Positions 51,371 through 61,164 of a stretch of DNA of 64,000 nucleotides are shown here, one piece after another; the first letter of the stretch is position 1; each line of letters opens with the position of its first letter. The DNA is taken from positions 62,001 to 126,000 of the forward strand of contig JAGUVW010000035.1 of assembly GCA_020062665.1 (NCBI GenBank), read 5' to 3'. The notes under the pieces were generated by a model that was not told where the DNA came from, did not search any database, and worked only from the letters and a program-made list of their open reading frames with translations. Both the position numbers and the translations under genes were made by a program. This stretch comes from Pseudomonadales bacterium (lineage in GTDB: Bacteria > Pseudomonadota > Gammaproteobacteria > Pseudomonadales > Ketobacteraceae).

Positions 51371-52549
51371 TTAATGCTGACCGTGGCGAATTGATGGATG
51401 GCTACTCACCCGCCGCTCCCGCACCCCCGCCATTACCGGCAACACCAGCCAGCTCAGTGCCAGCACCACCACGGTGAGCCAACCGCCGTGAGTGTAGGCC
51501 AAGCCCGCCACGGTGATACCCAGCCAGCCGCCCACGTAATAGAACAACACGTACAGCGCGTTGGCGCGCCCCTGGCCGCCGGTGAGTTTACGATTGATGG
51601 CGCCCACCGCCGCTGCGTGCACGGTAAAAAAGCCGGCGCATACCAGCAGCAAACCCATGCCAATGGCCCATGCCGATGGCAGCAGCAGACACAGCAACGC
51701 CAATCCCAGCACACCGGCGCCCAGCAACAGGGTGCGCCCGCTGCCGACACGATTGCCAATGCGCCCCGCCATCGGCCCCATGAAAATTCCCATCACGTAC
51801 ACCAGATACATCAGCGTGATCTGTCCGGTGGAAAAGCCAAACAGTGGCTCGCTCAAACGGAACGGCAAGAAATTAAACACGGAGGAAAAAATTGCGAAGC
51901 CACCGGCGCCGCACAGGAACAGCAGAATCAGATCGTGGCGACGCAGCAGTTGAACAAAGCTAACGGCCACCGCGCTACGCGGCGACACCGGCTGTCGCGG
52001 CAATGTGCGCAGCGCCAGCACCATCGCCACCAGCAGAAAAATCCCGGCGGATATAAAAGCATAGCGCCAGTGCAAGGGCGGATGCAGCCAGCCACCCAGC
52101 AGGCGTCCACCGAGCCCACCCACCACGGTCGCCGACACGTAATAGCCCATCACCACATTGAGCCGTTCCAGCGGCAAGGTCTTCGCCAGAAATGCCGCCA
52201 CGCAGGTGGTCAACGCCGGCACAAACAGGCCCTGCAGAAAGCGCCCCGCGATCAGCACGTGAATATCGTCGGTGAGGACGCAGATCAATCCTCCCAGCGC
52301 CACGCACAGGCTGCCCACCAGAATCAGCGGCTGAATCGGCAGGCGATCTGCCAGCACACCAAACGGCAGGTTCGACACTGCGATGCCCAATACCACCGCA
52401 GAAATGGTGAACGACACCACCACACTGCTGACAGCGAATTCCTGCTGCAACACCGGCAACACCGGCTGGGTGATGTAGATATTGGTGAACGCCGCCGACA
52501 CCAGTGCGAACACCACCAGCTGCAGGCGCAACTGCGCGCGATCACTCAT
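51371..52549 (-). CDS. MFS transporter (YnfM/drug-efflux-like)
   Basis: A 392-residue, 12-helix major-facilitator protein: NIYITQPVLPVLQQEFAVSS, motif A region GVLADRLPIQPLI, and VGGLGGRLLGGWLHP. This pattern is typical of YnfM/YdhP-like exporters of the inner membrane. The start overlaps the end of the following (upstream) 120-residue gene by 8 bases. Substrate unknown; it could export an end product or toxic intermediate of the catabolic region, but it is in another transcription unit. Confidence 0.9.
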   Translation of the reverse strand: MSDRAQLRLQLVVFALVSAAFTNIYITQPVLPVLQQEFAVSSVVVSFTISAVVLGIAVSNLPFGVLADRLPIQPLILVGSLCVALGGLICVLTDDIHVLIAGRFLQGLFVPALTTCVAAFLAKTLPLERLNVVMGYYVSATVVGGLGGRLLGGWLHPPLHWRYAFISAGIFLLVAMVLALRTLPRQPVSPRSAVAVSFVQLLRRHDLILLFLCGAGGFAIFSSVFNFLPFRLSEPLFGFSTGQITLMYLVYVMGIFMGPMAGRIGNRVGSGRTLLLGAGVLGLALLCLLLPSAWAIGMGLLLVCAGFFTVHAAAVGAINRKLTGGQGRANALYVLFYYVGGWLGITVAGLAYTHGGWLTVVVLALSWLVLPVMAGVRERRVSSHPSIRHGQH

Positions 52550-52904
52550 GGGGGGAATCCGGCAATTTCGGCGGCAAGGGGCGACGATTGGAACGCTTGT
52601 CGTCCCAATTCAGGGATTTGGGGTCGTACCAGTTGATGGCCTGCAGCACTGCCTCGCGGGTGGGTACCGACAGCGTATCCCACAGCGTGCAGAAATCCTC
52701 GCGGCCCTGGGCACGGCGCCGCACCACCTTGCTTTGCAGACGGGCGATGATCGAGGGCAGCTTGAGCGCTTCGCCCAGCTTGCCCGGCACCACATACACC
52801 TGGCCCAGATATTTGCGCCGGTGCGTGCGCTGGGCAAGCACCTGCTGCAGCGCGAGCGCAGCTGCCAGCGCGGATTCCTCATCGAATTCTTCGGCGTCGA
52901 TCAT
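52542..52904 (-). CDS. Protein of unknown function, partner of C13 peptidase
   Basis: A 120-residue soluble, charged protein (DAEEFDEESALAAALALQQV; WDTLSVPTREAVLQAINWYD) with a Pro-rich end. I recognise no family. It overlaps the C13 peptidase by 4 bases upstream and the MFS gene by 8 bases downstream, so all three should be co-translated. It could be a substrate, inhibitor or partner of the peptidase. Confidence 0.8.
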   Translation of the reverse strand: MIDAEEFDEESALAAALALQQVLAQRTHRRKYLGQVYVVPGKLGEALKLPSIIARLQSKVVRRRAQGREDFCTLWDTLSVPTREAVLQAINWYDPKSLNWDDKRSNRRPLPPKLPDSPHE

Positions 52905-53824
52905 GGCGATTCACCCTGCAGCGGAACCCGCGCCAGCTGCGGCAGAATGCGCTCGCCCACCGCCAGTTGTGGCAGCGATGGCAGCATGTCCTCGGCCTGC
53001 TCCTGCTGCTCGATCCAGCGCTGGGCCGCTGCAAACATCTCGGGCCATTGCACGTAGCGCGGAAAGGCTTCGGCAAACAGGGCCCGACCGAAATAGGTGA
53101 GTTCCGCGTCGTCGGTGCAACCGAACGACGCGCGATCCGCCGCCGCCGATGTCATCACCAGGCGATCCGGATGCTGCAGCAGTGGCACCACGCCGCCGGA
53201 ATAGCAGGCCGACACAATCACCAGCTGCCAGCGAATGCCAACCTCGTCGAGCAATTGCCGCAAGACCTGCGCCGACAGATCCGGCAACAGCAGGCCTTCC
53301 TGATCGAGCATGATGTCGTGCTGCTCGCTGCCATGACTGGTCAGGTACAGCAGCAACACATCTTCATCGGGATTCATCTGCCGCGCCAGCGCGCGCAATG
53401 CATCTTCCACGCTGGTGCGGGTCGCCATCACTGCCTCGCCGATGCGTTCGCGATCGTTGATCAGCAGCACGCTGCGCTGACGCAGATCGTAGCGCTGCTG
53501 CAATTGTTGGTGGATGAAATCGATCTCGCGGCCGAACACGCGCTGGGTGCCATCGCCGGCAATGCCCAGAAAATACAGCTCGGTCTGGCCTGGCGTACCG
53601 GCCGCCAGCGTCGCCAGTTGTTGCTGCAGACGCTGCTGTTCGGAATACAGCGCCTGCTCGACACGCTGCTCGATGGCCAAGAAGGCATCGGCGGACAGCG
53701 TGTACGACTCGCTGTAGTCTTCTTCCACCGGCAGCTGGGCGGGCAACGGCGGCACAGGCTCGCGCAGCAGCCAGCCGGCCACAAACGCACACGCCATCCA
53801 CGCCGTTCTTACCCACCATTTCAT
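52901..53824 (-). CDS. C13 family (legumain/caspase-like) cysteine peptidase
   Basis: A 307-residue exported or membrane-anchored protein: an N-terminal hydrophobic signal (TAWMACAFVAGWLL), a coiled region, then the C13 fold. The dyad is His164 in LYLTSHGSEQHD and the cysteine near residue 207 in VIVSACYSGGVVP. C13 enzymes usually cleave after Asn or Asp; bacterial ones are poorly studied. RTSVEDALRALARQMNPDED and MTSAAADRASFGCTD are family-typical. It faces the periplasm if the signal is used. Confidence 0.88.
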   Translation of the reverse strand: MKWWVRTAWMACAFVAGWLLREPVPPLPAQLPVEEDYSESYTLSADAFLAIEQRVEQALYSEQQRLQQQLATLAAGTPGQTELYFLGIAGDGTQRVFGREIDFIHQQLQQRYDLRQRSVLLINDRERIGEAVMATRTSVEDALRALARQMNPDEDVLLLYLTSHGSEQHDIMLDQEGLLLPDLSAQVLRQLLDEVGIRWQLVIVSACYSGGVVPLLQHPDRLVMTSAAADRASFGCTDDAELTYFGRALFAEAFPRYVQWPEMFAAAQRWIEQQEQAEDMLPSLPQLAVGERILPQLARVPLQGESP

Positions 53825-54219
53825 CGTTTACAGCCCTGCCTTTTGCGGTTTATTTGATCCAATCGCCCAGCTTAACCAATGGCAATGCCGGAGTGAACCG
53901 GTTTTTTGGGCCGGGTGATGTTAGATTTTTTTGGTGTGGAAGCGGGTCAGTTTCAGTGCCATTTCTTCCTAGGATAGGTGCGGAATGTGCGCGGCTTCAC
54001 GGCACGGCGCGCCCTGTGCGCTTTTGCTTACAAGCAGCGGGGCGCCTGGCTGTCAGAGGGTTAGGGCAGTGTCCGCCCGGCGCGCGATTCCACCTGAAAA
54101 AACAGCAGTTTGCCTGGTCTGCAGGTGACGTCGGACAGCATCGGCAGCAGAATCCTTGCAGCGCCGCTCCGTTGCTACACTTCGATGGCACACTTCCGTG
54201 AACAACTGAATGAAACATT
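53825..54219. other. Divergent intergenic region without recognised elements
   Basis: This 395-base gap separates the divergent C13 peptidase and 314-residue genes and must hold both promoters. I see no convincing -35/-10 pair, hairpin with U-tract or strong repeat, and no small gene with a credible start signal. Confidence 0.5.
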
Positions 54220-55164
54220 ATGAGCGACACATTTTCCATTGCCGTGCGCATCGCGGACGAACTTGAACGCCAGCGCCTGGTGGCGCTGTTCGACATCATG
54301 GCGCCCCAGCTCCAGCATCACTGGGTGGTGACCGCCCCCGCCGATGCGGCGGTGGTGATCATTGAGGGCGATTTCCCCGGCTCGCAGGATTTTCTGGCCG
54401 CCTGCAAGCAACTGGCCGGCGCCGTACCCGTGTTGCTGGGTCACACTAATCCGCTGCAGGCAGAGTGGTTTCTGCAACGGCCGGTGCGCGTGCAGACCAC
54501 CGTGGCGTTGCTGAATCATCTGGGCCAGTACCTGCAGACCCGGCAGAGCACCCCTGCGCCCGTTGACGCACCCGCCGACTCCGGCGCGGGCACGCCCTAT
54601 GGCCGCCTGCGCAGGATGTTCGATCACCTGCAGGCGCAGCCGGCTTACTATCGCTTCGACACCGCTGCCGGCTGGCCGCTGTACTACGACAGCGTGCGCG
54701 ATCGCGTGCTGCTGCGGCAGGAACAGGCGCGCAGTTCGCAGCCAAGCCAGACGGTGCAGCAGATCGTGGAGTGCTTCGCGCAACGGCAACTCAGCGCCAT
54801 CGCGGTGGAGCGATTCAAGAGTGTCAGCAACGATCCCCACTTCGCGCTGTTCACCCGTGATGCGCTGATCTGGATCTGGTGCCTGAACGACAACAGCACC
54901 GATCAGCCGATGAGTCAGGATGGTTACCAGCTCACACGCTGGCCTACCCTCACATCGCTGCCCCACACGGCAACGCATCTGAAACTGTGTCAGTACATGT
55001 CATCGCACCTGGCCACTCAGCAGACCATCGCCGCTGACACACAGCTGCCTGCGGCTACCGTGCGCAACTTCTGCAACGCCTGCGAAGCGCTGGGGCTGGT
55101 CACGATCAAGGCAGTGGTGCAGGAACACAACCCGGCACAACGCCAGCGCCAGCTCGGTGGTTGA
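54220..55164 (+). CDS. Hypothetical protein, possible response-regulator-like N-terminus
   Basis: A 314-residue soluble protein. The first ~110 residues alternate short hydrophobic strands and helices (AVVIIEGDFPGSQDFLAACK; AVPVLLGHTNPLQAEWFLQR) like a degenerate receiver domain. The middle and C-terminal parts (YRFDTAAGWPLYYDSVRDRV; TIAADTQLPAATVRNFCNAC) may include a winged-helix-like DNA-binding end. I recognise no named family. It converges on the MalT-like gene at 55189. Confidence 0.7.
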   Translation: MSDTFSIAVRIADELERQRLVALFDIMAPQLQHHWVVTAPADAAVVIIEGDFPGSQDFLAACKQLAGAVPVLLGHTNPLQAEWFLQRPVRVQTTVALLNHLGQYLQTRQSTPAPVDAPADSGAGTPYGRLRRMFDHLQAQPAYYRFDTAAGWPLYYDSVRDRVLLRQEQARSSQPSQTVQQIVECFAQRQLSAIAVERFKSVSNDPHFALFTRDALIWIWCLNDNSTDQPMSQDGYQLTRWPTLTSLPHTATHLKLCQYMSSHLATQQTIAADTQLPAATVRNFCNACEALGLVTIKAVVQEHNPAQRQRQLGG

Positions 55165-55188
55165 AACGCACCAGCGCTTGCGTGCACG

Positions 55189-57879
55189 TCACAACAACTG
55201 CAGCTGACGCGCCTTGCTGACGGCCTCGGTGCGATTGCTCACCGCCAGCTTGGCGTAGATGTTTTTCAGATGCCACTTGGCGGTGGCCAGACTGATATTG
55301 GCGCGCCGACTCACTTCCTTGTTGCTGGCGCCGCTTTCCAGCAAGGTCAGAATTTCCTTTTCCTTTTCGGTGAGGGATTCCAGCACCGGTTTGGTGGTTG
55401 GTTCCACATTAACAGCAACCGACATCTGCAGCTGATCGCCAAACATCTGCAGGTAAATGTCCGGCAGCGGTTTGATGACACCTGTCGCCAGCGCGCACTG
55501 CAGCAGCGCCGCCGAGCCCGGCGCCTCGTCGAACAGGGTGCGGTTGAAGCACACCAGATGGGATTCGCGCAGGGTTTCCTTCAGATACTGCAACGCTTTG
55601 CTTTCGTCACCGCACTGCCACAGCAGCACCGCCAGATTGGCGCGGAACACCGCCCAGCGCGACAGACATCCCGCACGCCAGCTGGCATCGCACAGCTGCC
55701 GCAGCAGTGCTTCGGCCCTGTCGTGACGGCCCTGCTGGCGCAACACCAGCGCGCAGGTGATACCCAGACGATCGCGCCGCTCGTCGTACTGCTGCTCTGC
55801 CTGCCAGAATCCGCTGTCGAGTTTTTCCAGCAGGCCGTAATCCCGTTTCACTTTTTCCAGCAGCACCTGATCCTGGGTCGCCACACCGCGCAGCGCCAGT
55901 TCCAGCGCTATCTGGCTGGAAAAGCGTTCATACAAACCGTGCTGTAACACTCGCGACACATAATCCAGCAGACGCCGCGCTTCGCGATCATGTCCCTGCA
56001 TGAAACGGATGCGCGCCAGCATGCAGTAATTCACCGAGATCACTTCAGTCGCACAGGCACTGGACACGCGCGGAATCAGATCGCGGAACATGGCCTCGGC
56101 TTCATCCATGCGATTCTGTTCGTAGCGAATCACGGCGATCGACGTAGCCGCGTTCACCCAGGCAGCGGTACCCGGCGCATGGGCACGGGCACGATAGGCG
56201 CTCTCGGCCAGCTGCACCGCCGGCAGCATGCGCCCCTGCGCGCGCTCGGTCAGCACCAGGATCAGATCGGCAAAACTGCTCAGGTATTCATGGCCGTTCT
56301 GGTTGAGAAAATCCTTGGCGCGCTGGGCTTCCACACCGGCCCGCTCGAACTGCGCCGTCAGCAGAAAGTGATAGGCGCGCATGGCCTGAAAAAACAGGCG
56401 CAGATCCCGATGCTGCTGCAGGTCGAAGGGCTTCTGGTACACCGGATTGCCGAGGAACTCAGTATCGCTTTGACACATTTCCAGCACGTAATCCAGAAAG
56501 CGCAGCGTGTCTTCGTCGGCGTAGCGGCCAGTGACGCGACCCTGCTGACACTCCAGCTTGAATTCCGCCAGAAAATACATGGCCTGGTTGAAGCGGCGGG
56601 AAAAAATCAGCCCGGCGATGAACGGAAACGCAATGTCGCTGCTGGCCAGCACGTCGGCTTCCGGCAATTCGTTCACCCATTCGATCAGCGCGGTGAGTTG
56701 GCCAGTCTTGATCCAGTACTCCGCGCACTGCTGCAATAAAATCTGCATGTCGGCGGTGGCGTGAATGGCGCGCAACAGGCGCAGGGCCGCTTCGTACTGC
56801 TGCTGCTCGCCATACCATTGCGCAGCGGCGCGGTGCAGCGGTTCGATCTGCTCGGGCTGCTCCAGCTCCAGGCGATGACGCAGAAAATCCCGGAACAGCG
56901 AGTGATAGCGCCAGGCCGGTCGCTCGCCTTCCACTTCCTGGATGAACAGCCGATTCGCCAACAGAAATTCCAGCTGCTGCTGCGCATTGCGGATGCCGAG
57001 CAGGCGGTTGCACACCTCCACTTCCAGCGTTTCCAGCATTGCGGTGCGCAGCAGAAAATCCCGCAGCGCCGGCGGTTGCTGTTCCAGCACTGCGTCGGCC
57101 AGATACTGGAACACTTCCGGCTGCGTACCATTGTACGGTTGCTGCAGGGATCGACCCGGCTTGCGCCCGGTGGCCAGCAGCATCAGCTTGATGCCGGCGA
57201 TCCAGCCTTCCGTCATCTGCGCCAGACGATGCACATCGTCGTCCGGCAGGCGCGTGCCATTGAGCAGTTGCGCCAGCGCGTCGATTTCCGCCGGCTCCCA
57301 GCGCAGATCGTGCAGATCCAGCAGCAGCAGTTCGTCTTCCAGTTTCAACCGGCTCAACTGCAGCGGTGGGTGATTGCGCGAGGCAATGATGAAATGCACC
57401 GGATGCGGCAGATGAAACAGCACATCCGCCAGCGTGCGATGAATGGCAGCGGCGCTGATGAGCTGATAGTCGTCGAGCACCACGAACAGTTCACCGGTGA
57501 CAGCGGCAAAACCCTGGCGCAGGGATTCGGTCACTGCATCCACGGAAAATTCCAGATCGTCCGCCAGCTGGTTGAGGTAATAAGCGTCGAAGCGCGGCAG
57601 CGCCTGACGGATCGCGCCGATCAGGTGGGAAAAGAACAGCACCGGGTTATTGTGGGCAGGCTCCAGCTTCAGGCAGGCGATCAGCGCGCCGTCGGTGCGC
57701 TGTTGCATCCACTGGCTGAGCAGCGTGGTCTTGCCGGAACCGGCGGGGGCCTGCAGCACGGTCAGCTTGTAGTGGGCGGCCTTGTCCAGCAAGGCCAGCA
57801 AGTGGGGGCGGGCGAGCCATCCTTGTCCCGTCACGGCGCCTGGCAAGTCCTGGGGTGGAAACAAGGGGGCAGCGGACAT
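55189..57879 (-). CDS. MalT-like LuxR-family ATP-dependent regulator
   Basis: An 896-residue STAND-type regulator. The N-terminal ATPase has Walker A APAGSGKTTLLSQW and Walker B ELFVVLDDYQL; a long helical repeat region for ligand sensing follows. The C-terminal LuxR HTH is LTEKEKEILTLLESGASNKE with WHLKNIYAKL. MalT relatives activate catabolic genes upon binding ligand and ATP. It is divergent from the cytochrome lipoprotein gene and is thus a candidate regulator of it. A related gene lies at 62037. Confidence 0.93.
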   Translation of the reverse strand: MSAAPLFPPQDLPGAVTGQGWLARPHLLALLDKAAHYKLTVLQAPAGSGKTTLLSQWMQQRTDGALIACLKLEPAHNNPVLFFSHLIGAIRQALPRFDAYYLNQLADDLEFSVDAVTESLRQGFAAVTGELFVVLDDYQLISAAAIHRTLADVLFHLPHPVHFIIASRNHPPLQLSRLKLEDELLLLDLHDLRWEPAEIDALAQLLNGTRLPDDDVHRLAQMTEGWIAGIKLMLLATGRKPGRSLQQPYNGTQPEVFQYLADAVLEQQPPALRDFLLRTAMLETLEVEVCNRLLGIRNAQQQLEFLLANRLFIQEVEGERPAWRYHSLFRDFLRHRLELEQPEQIEPLHRAAAQWYGEQQQYEAALRLLRAIHATADMQILLQQCAEYWIKTGQLTALIEWVNELPEADVLASSDIAFPFIAGLIFSRRFNQAMYFLAEFKLECQQGRVTGRYADEDTLRFLDYVLEMCQSDTEFLGNPVYQKPFDLQQHRDLRLFFQAMRAYHFLLTAQFERAGVEAQRAKDFLNQNGHEYLSSFADLILVLTERAQGRMLPAVQLAESAYRARAHAPGTAAWVNAATSIAVIRYEQNRMDEAEAMFRDLIPRVSSACATEVISVNYCMLARIRFMQGHDREARRLLDYVSRVLQHGLYERFSSQIALELALRGVATQDQVLLEKVKRDYGLLEKLDSGFWQAEQQYDERRDRLGITCALVLRQQGRHDRAEALLRQLCDASWRAGCLSRWAVFRANLAVLLWQCGDESKALQYLKETLRESHLVCFNRTLFDEAPGSAALLQCALATGVIKPLPDIYLQMFGDQLQMSVAVNVEPTTKPVLESLTEKEKEILTLLESGASNKEVSRRANISLATAKWHLKNIYAKLAVSNRTEAVSKARQLQLL

Positions 57880-57954
57880 GGCTATGCTTCTTGAATTTTG
57901 TCGTTATTTTGCACAAACGTACCACCCGGACTGATGGGTTTCAACATTCCCCCA

Positions 57955-57972
57955 CCCCCTCCATGGAGGGGG
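57955..57972. promoter_or_regulatory. 18-bp perfect palindrome in divergent promoter region
   Basis: CCCCCTCCATGGAGGGGG is fully self-complementary and sits between the divergent MalT-like and cytochrome genes (81 bases before the latter). MalT-type activators bind short asymmetric boxes such as GGGGA; the GGAGGGG arms might serve as such sites. This is inference. Confidence 0.4.
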
Positions 57973-58052
57973 GCGAATATCCGCACGTTCAGGCAGTCTT
58001 TTGCCACAGGGCGTATTCCCGCTCGCCCTTTCGCCACTATCAGGACACGACT

Positions 58053-60362
58053 ATGAAATATAACAACAAGATATGGGTACTGACCCCGCTGGCCTTCGCG
58101 CTTGTCGCCTGCCAGCCCGCCGGCGATTTCCCCGACCAGGGCGATCTGTGTGATTTCGACACCGTGCGCGAAAACGAGCGCGCTGCGTCTGCCGCCAGCT
58201 TCCCCACGCCGGTGATCAACACCATGCTGGTGAACGGCACCCAGGTGTGGACCTCGGCCAATCCCGCCGCCACGCCCACCCTGCGCCCCAACGACACCGT
58301 TACGCTGATTGGCACCGGCTTCGGCCGCGGCACCGACATCGACTTCAGCAAGATCATGATCGGCAACAGCCGGGTGCTGGAAACCAACCTCACCATGTAC
58401 AAACAGAAGCTGGATATCGAGGCCCAGGTGAATTACGAGGTGAACGAAATCCTCAGCACCTGGCCCAAGGACGTCCTCAACTGGACGCCCACCCAGATCA
58501 GCTTCAAAGTGCCTGTGCACGTGAGCAAGGGGCCGCTGACCGTGCAGGTGCAGAAGCGCACCGGCTACCTGGAATCGCTGATCAATCCCGGCCAGCCCCA
58601 CAGCGTGATCGACGCCCTCACCAAGCGCATCACCGACGACAAGTTCCAGCATGAATGCGATGTGGTCTCCACGCTCGGCAGCACCAAGGCCACTGCCCCC
58701 ATCGCCGTGAACGTGGTGAACACCGGCTTTGCCGCACTGGAAAAACGCGGCCGCGAAATTTTCTGGTCCTACGACTTCAACGTTGGCCTGGCCCACGCCG
58801 TGCGCAATCTGGACTGGAAGAAAATCTTCGAATACAAGACCACCGATCCCATCACCCGGCAGGTCGCTGATCCGGCCCTGCTGTTCGGCGCCTATCCCAC
58901 CGTGGCAGGCGAAGTCCCGGCGGAAGCCATCGACGACGTCTACTTCAACCCCTATCCGCAGCCCAATCCGATTCCCGGTTTCCTCACCGTGCAACCCCAG
59001 CTCACCAAGGGCAACACCCGCAACAGCGGCTGGGTAGGCTACCGCTACGCGCAATCCAGCCACCCCTACAACGGCCCGGGCGAGTGGATCGGTTTCAACT
59101 GCGCGTCATGCCACAGCTATCGCATCACCTACGACAAGGGCGCCAGCAGCATCACCAAAGTCGTGCCCGGCCTGCCCAATCCGGAATGGTCCATGAAGTG
59201 GGCCGTACTAGGCGACAAAAACGCCGCCACCACCACGACCTTCGACGGCATCGAAGCCAATGAGGAAGGCCCCAGCTGGGATCCCGGCAAAAAGCAGATC
59301 GACAAGACCATGCTTATCTACTACATGCCTGCCGGCACCGGCGAACACAACATCGTGCGCCTGTCCGATGAAGGCAGCGAAACCGACAACGACTACCAGT
59401 TCTCGCCCATCGCCATTCCCAACGTGACGCACTACATGGGCATCCGCCGCTCGCTGTCGCACACGGAATCCTATGTGGGCTTCGAAGGTTCTTACATTCA
59501 CTCGGAAGAACCGGACGGCGCCACCGGCTCGATGCTGGCGTCGGAACTGAAAGCACTGACCGCCTACATGACCACCCTCGACAAGGATGACAACGACCTG
59601 CGCAACGTGGGCCTGTACCGCTGGTTGAAGCACTACGGCAAGCTGGGCGCACAGACCGGCAACGGCAGCCTGGGCGAAGGCAGCTTCGTGCAGAACGGCT
59701 GGCAGAGCTATCCCGGTGTCGCGGCACGGGTCAATGCCGGCAAGACCATCTTCAATCGCGACTGCGGCAGCTGCCACACCGACAACCTGGGCTACCACAC
59801 CAACGAGAAGATGTTCCGCCTGGATGAAGTGGGCCGCTTCTTCACCCCCACCATCTACCACAAGGATCAGCAGTCCATCCGCGCCACCTTCCTGCGTGAC
59901 GTGTACTGGACGCAACATCGCGGCCTGCTGTCCGACGGCCACGTGCGCAACCTGGAAGATCTGGTGCACCCGGATCGCTGCAGCGAAGGCAGCGAGCTGT
60001 ACAACAACTACTACACCCTGCATCCGCCGGTGAATCCGGCGCTGGGCGGCCCTGACTTCCCACAGCCCTATCCGGCCACCAACCGCAAGGGCGACGTGTT
60101 CCGGGTACCCAAGTCCGCCTCCACCAGTGCCACCGACGTGGGCGCCAAGCGCAACCGTTTCATCGAGCGCCACAAGTACTTCGTCGAAGTACCCTGGGAT
60201 ACCCAGCACTACTACTGGGACTACCAGGCCATGCGCGCCGATTGGGGCCCGGGTGAAATGGGCTCACCGGCACCCACCGGCATGCCGGCCGCACCGCACC
60301 CCTGGTGTGCAGCCAGCGCCACCGATGTCAGCGACCTGGTGCAGTATGTGTTGACCCTCTGA
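58053..60362 (+). CDS. Dihaem c-type cytochrome lipoprotein with IPT/TIG-like domain
   Basis: A 769-residue lipoprotein: lipobox AFALVAC (Cys20), an IPT/TIG-like beta domain around residues 70-160 (PNDTVTLIGTGFGRGTDIDF), then two haem sites, CASCH (Cys350-His354) and CGSCH (Cys571-His575). The spacing recalls large peroxidase-like or RoxA-type dihaem proteins, but no firm family was recognised. ATG 58053 is chosen for the signal; the frame is open further up, over the promoter. An intrinsic terminator follows. It is probably outer-membrane anchored and redox-active in the periplasm or at the surface. Confidence 0.82.
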   Translation: MKYNNKIWVLTPLAFALVACQPAGDFPDQGDLCDFDTVRENERAASAASFPTPVINTMLVNGTQVWTSANPAATPTLRPNDTVTLIGTGFGRGTDIDFSKIMIGNSRVLETNLTMYKQKLDIEAQVNYEVNEILSTWPKDVLNWTPTQISFKVPVHVSKGPLTVQVQKRTGYLESLINPGQPHSVIDALTKRITDDKFQHECDVVSTLGSTKATAPIAVNVVNTGFAALEKRGREIFWSYDFNVGLAHAVRNLDWKKIFEYKTTDPITRQVADPALLFGAYPTVAGEVPAEAIDDVYFNPYPQPNPIPGFLTVQPQLTKGNTRNSGWVGYRYAQSSHPYNGPGEWIGFNCASCHSYRITYDKGASSITKVVPGLPNPEWSMKWAVLGDKNAATTTTFDGIEANEEGPSWDPGKKQIDKTMLIYYMPAGTGEHNIVRLSDEGSETDNDYQFSPIAIPNVTHYMGIRRSLSHTESYVGFEGSYIHSEEPDGATGSMLASELKALTAYMTTLDKDDNDLRNVGLYRWLKHYGKLGAQTGNGSLGEGSFVQNGWQSYPGVAARVNAGKTIFNRDCGSCHTDNLGYHTNEKMFRLDEVGRFFTPTIYHKDQQSIRATFLRDVYWTQHRGLLSDGHVRNLEDLVHPDRCSEGSELYNNYYTLHPPVNPALGGPDFPQPYPATNRKGDVFRVPKSASTSATDVGAKRNRFIERHKYFVEVPWDTQHYYWDYQAMRADWGPGEMGSPAPTGMPAAPHPWCAASATDVSDLVQYVLTL

Positions 60363-60397
60363 GCCTTGCCTTTCATCTGAAACATCCCACCTTACCA

Positions 60398-60421
60398 ACG
60401 GGGCCTGCGGGCCCCGTTTTC
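60398..60421 (+). terminator. Intrinsic terminator of the cytochrome lipoprotein gene
   Basis: ACGGGGCC-TGCG-GGCCCCGT followed by TTTT: a perfect 8-bp GC-rich stem with a 4-base loop, 36 bases after the stop codon. Confidence 0.9.
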
Positions 60422-60580
60422 ACGCGTATCCGCGATTTTGAAAAGTTTTATCTCTCCCTTTTGGTATATGGCATCGCTGTTGCTTTTGCCCTACTGTCCG
60501 TACTTCCTTTGCACCACTTTGTTAACAAACTGTACCTTCTGCCCCTGGCCAGCAAGGTCGACCAACCTGGGAGTAGCATC

Positions 60581-60955
60581 ATGACCTCACTGTATGAACG
60601 CATCGGCGGGGAAGCCGCCGTCAACGCCGCCGTGGACAAGTTCTATGAAAAAGTCCTGGCCGACGAACGCATCAAGCACTTCTTCGAAGGCGTGGACATG
60701 GCCAAGCAGCACCGCATGCAGAAAGGCTTTTTCACCTTTGCCTTCGGCGGCCCGGCCAACTATTCCGGCCGCGGCATGGAAGCCGCCCATCGCCGCCTGG
60801 TGAACGAGCTGGGCCTGAATGACAGCCACTACGACGCGGTGATGGAAAACCTGGGCGCCACCCTGGTGGAGCTGGGCGTTCCGGATGAGATGATCGCCGA
60901 GGCTGCCGGCATTGCCGAAAGCGTGCGTGGCGCAGTGTTGGGCCGCCCGGCCTGA
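60581..60955 (+). CDS. glbN: Group 1 truncated haemoglobin
   Basis: A 124-residue 2-on-2 globin. MTSLYERIGGEAAVNAAVDK is the classic start, the proximal His is in MEAAHRRL, and FYEKVLADERIKHFF matches the family helix B/E region. Such proteins bind O2 or NO and protect against nitrosative stress. ATG 60581 has GGGAG 8 bases upstream; the longer frame from 60305 would include the preceding terminator. It is monocistronic. Confidence 0.94.
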   Translation: MTSLYERIGGEAAVNAAVDKFYEKVLADERIKHFFEGVDMAKQHRMQKGFFTFAFGGPANYSGRGMEAAHRRLVNELGLNDSHYDAVMENLGATLVELGVPDEMIAEAAGIAESVRGAVLGRPA

Positions 60956-60963
60956 GATTTGCC

Positions 60964-60992
60964 CGGTTTGCAGGCACTCCGCCTGCAAACCG
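60964..60992 (+). terminator. Stem-loop after the globin gene
   Basis: CGGTTTGCAGGC (60964-60975) and GCCTGCAAACCG (60981-60992) form a perfect 12-bp stem with a 5-base loop directly after the stop. There is no U-run, so it may be a weak terminator or an mRNA-stabilising end. Confidence 0.65.
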
Positions 60993-61164
60993 CCCTCCCC
61001 TGATACATCCCTAAATCCCCGCTCCCCTACCTTTGTACGGCGCTCCCGTTGCAGCAATCGGGTTTAATGACCTCACCCTGCCGTTTCTTTGGCGTTCCCG
61101 CGCGCGACCATTTTCGGCAATAACAACAACGACACCGGAAAATATCGGACAAAGGTAAAGGTCT

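Noticed and set aside
57855-58052. Extension of the cytochrome lipoprotein from 57855
   Set aside because: It crosses the divergent promoter and palindrome and overlaps the MalT-like start; the lipoprotein signal begins at 58053.
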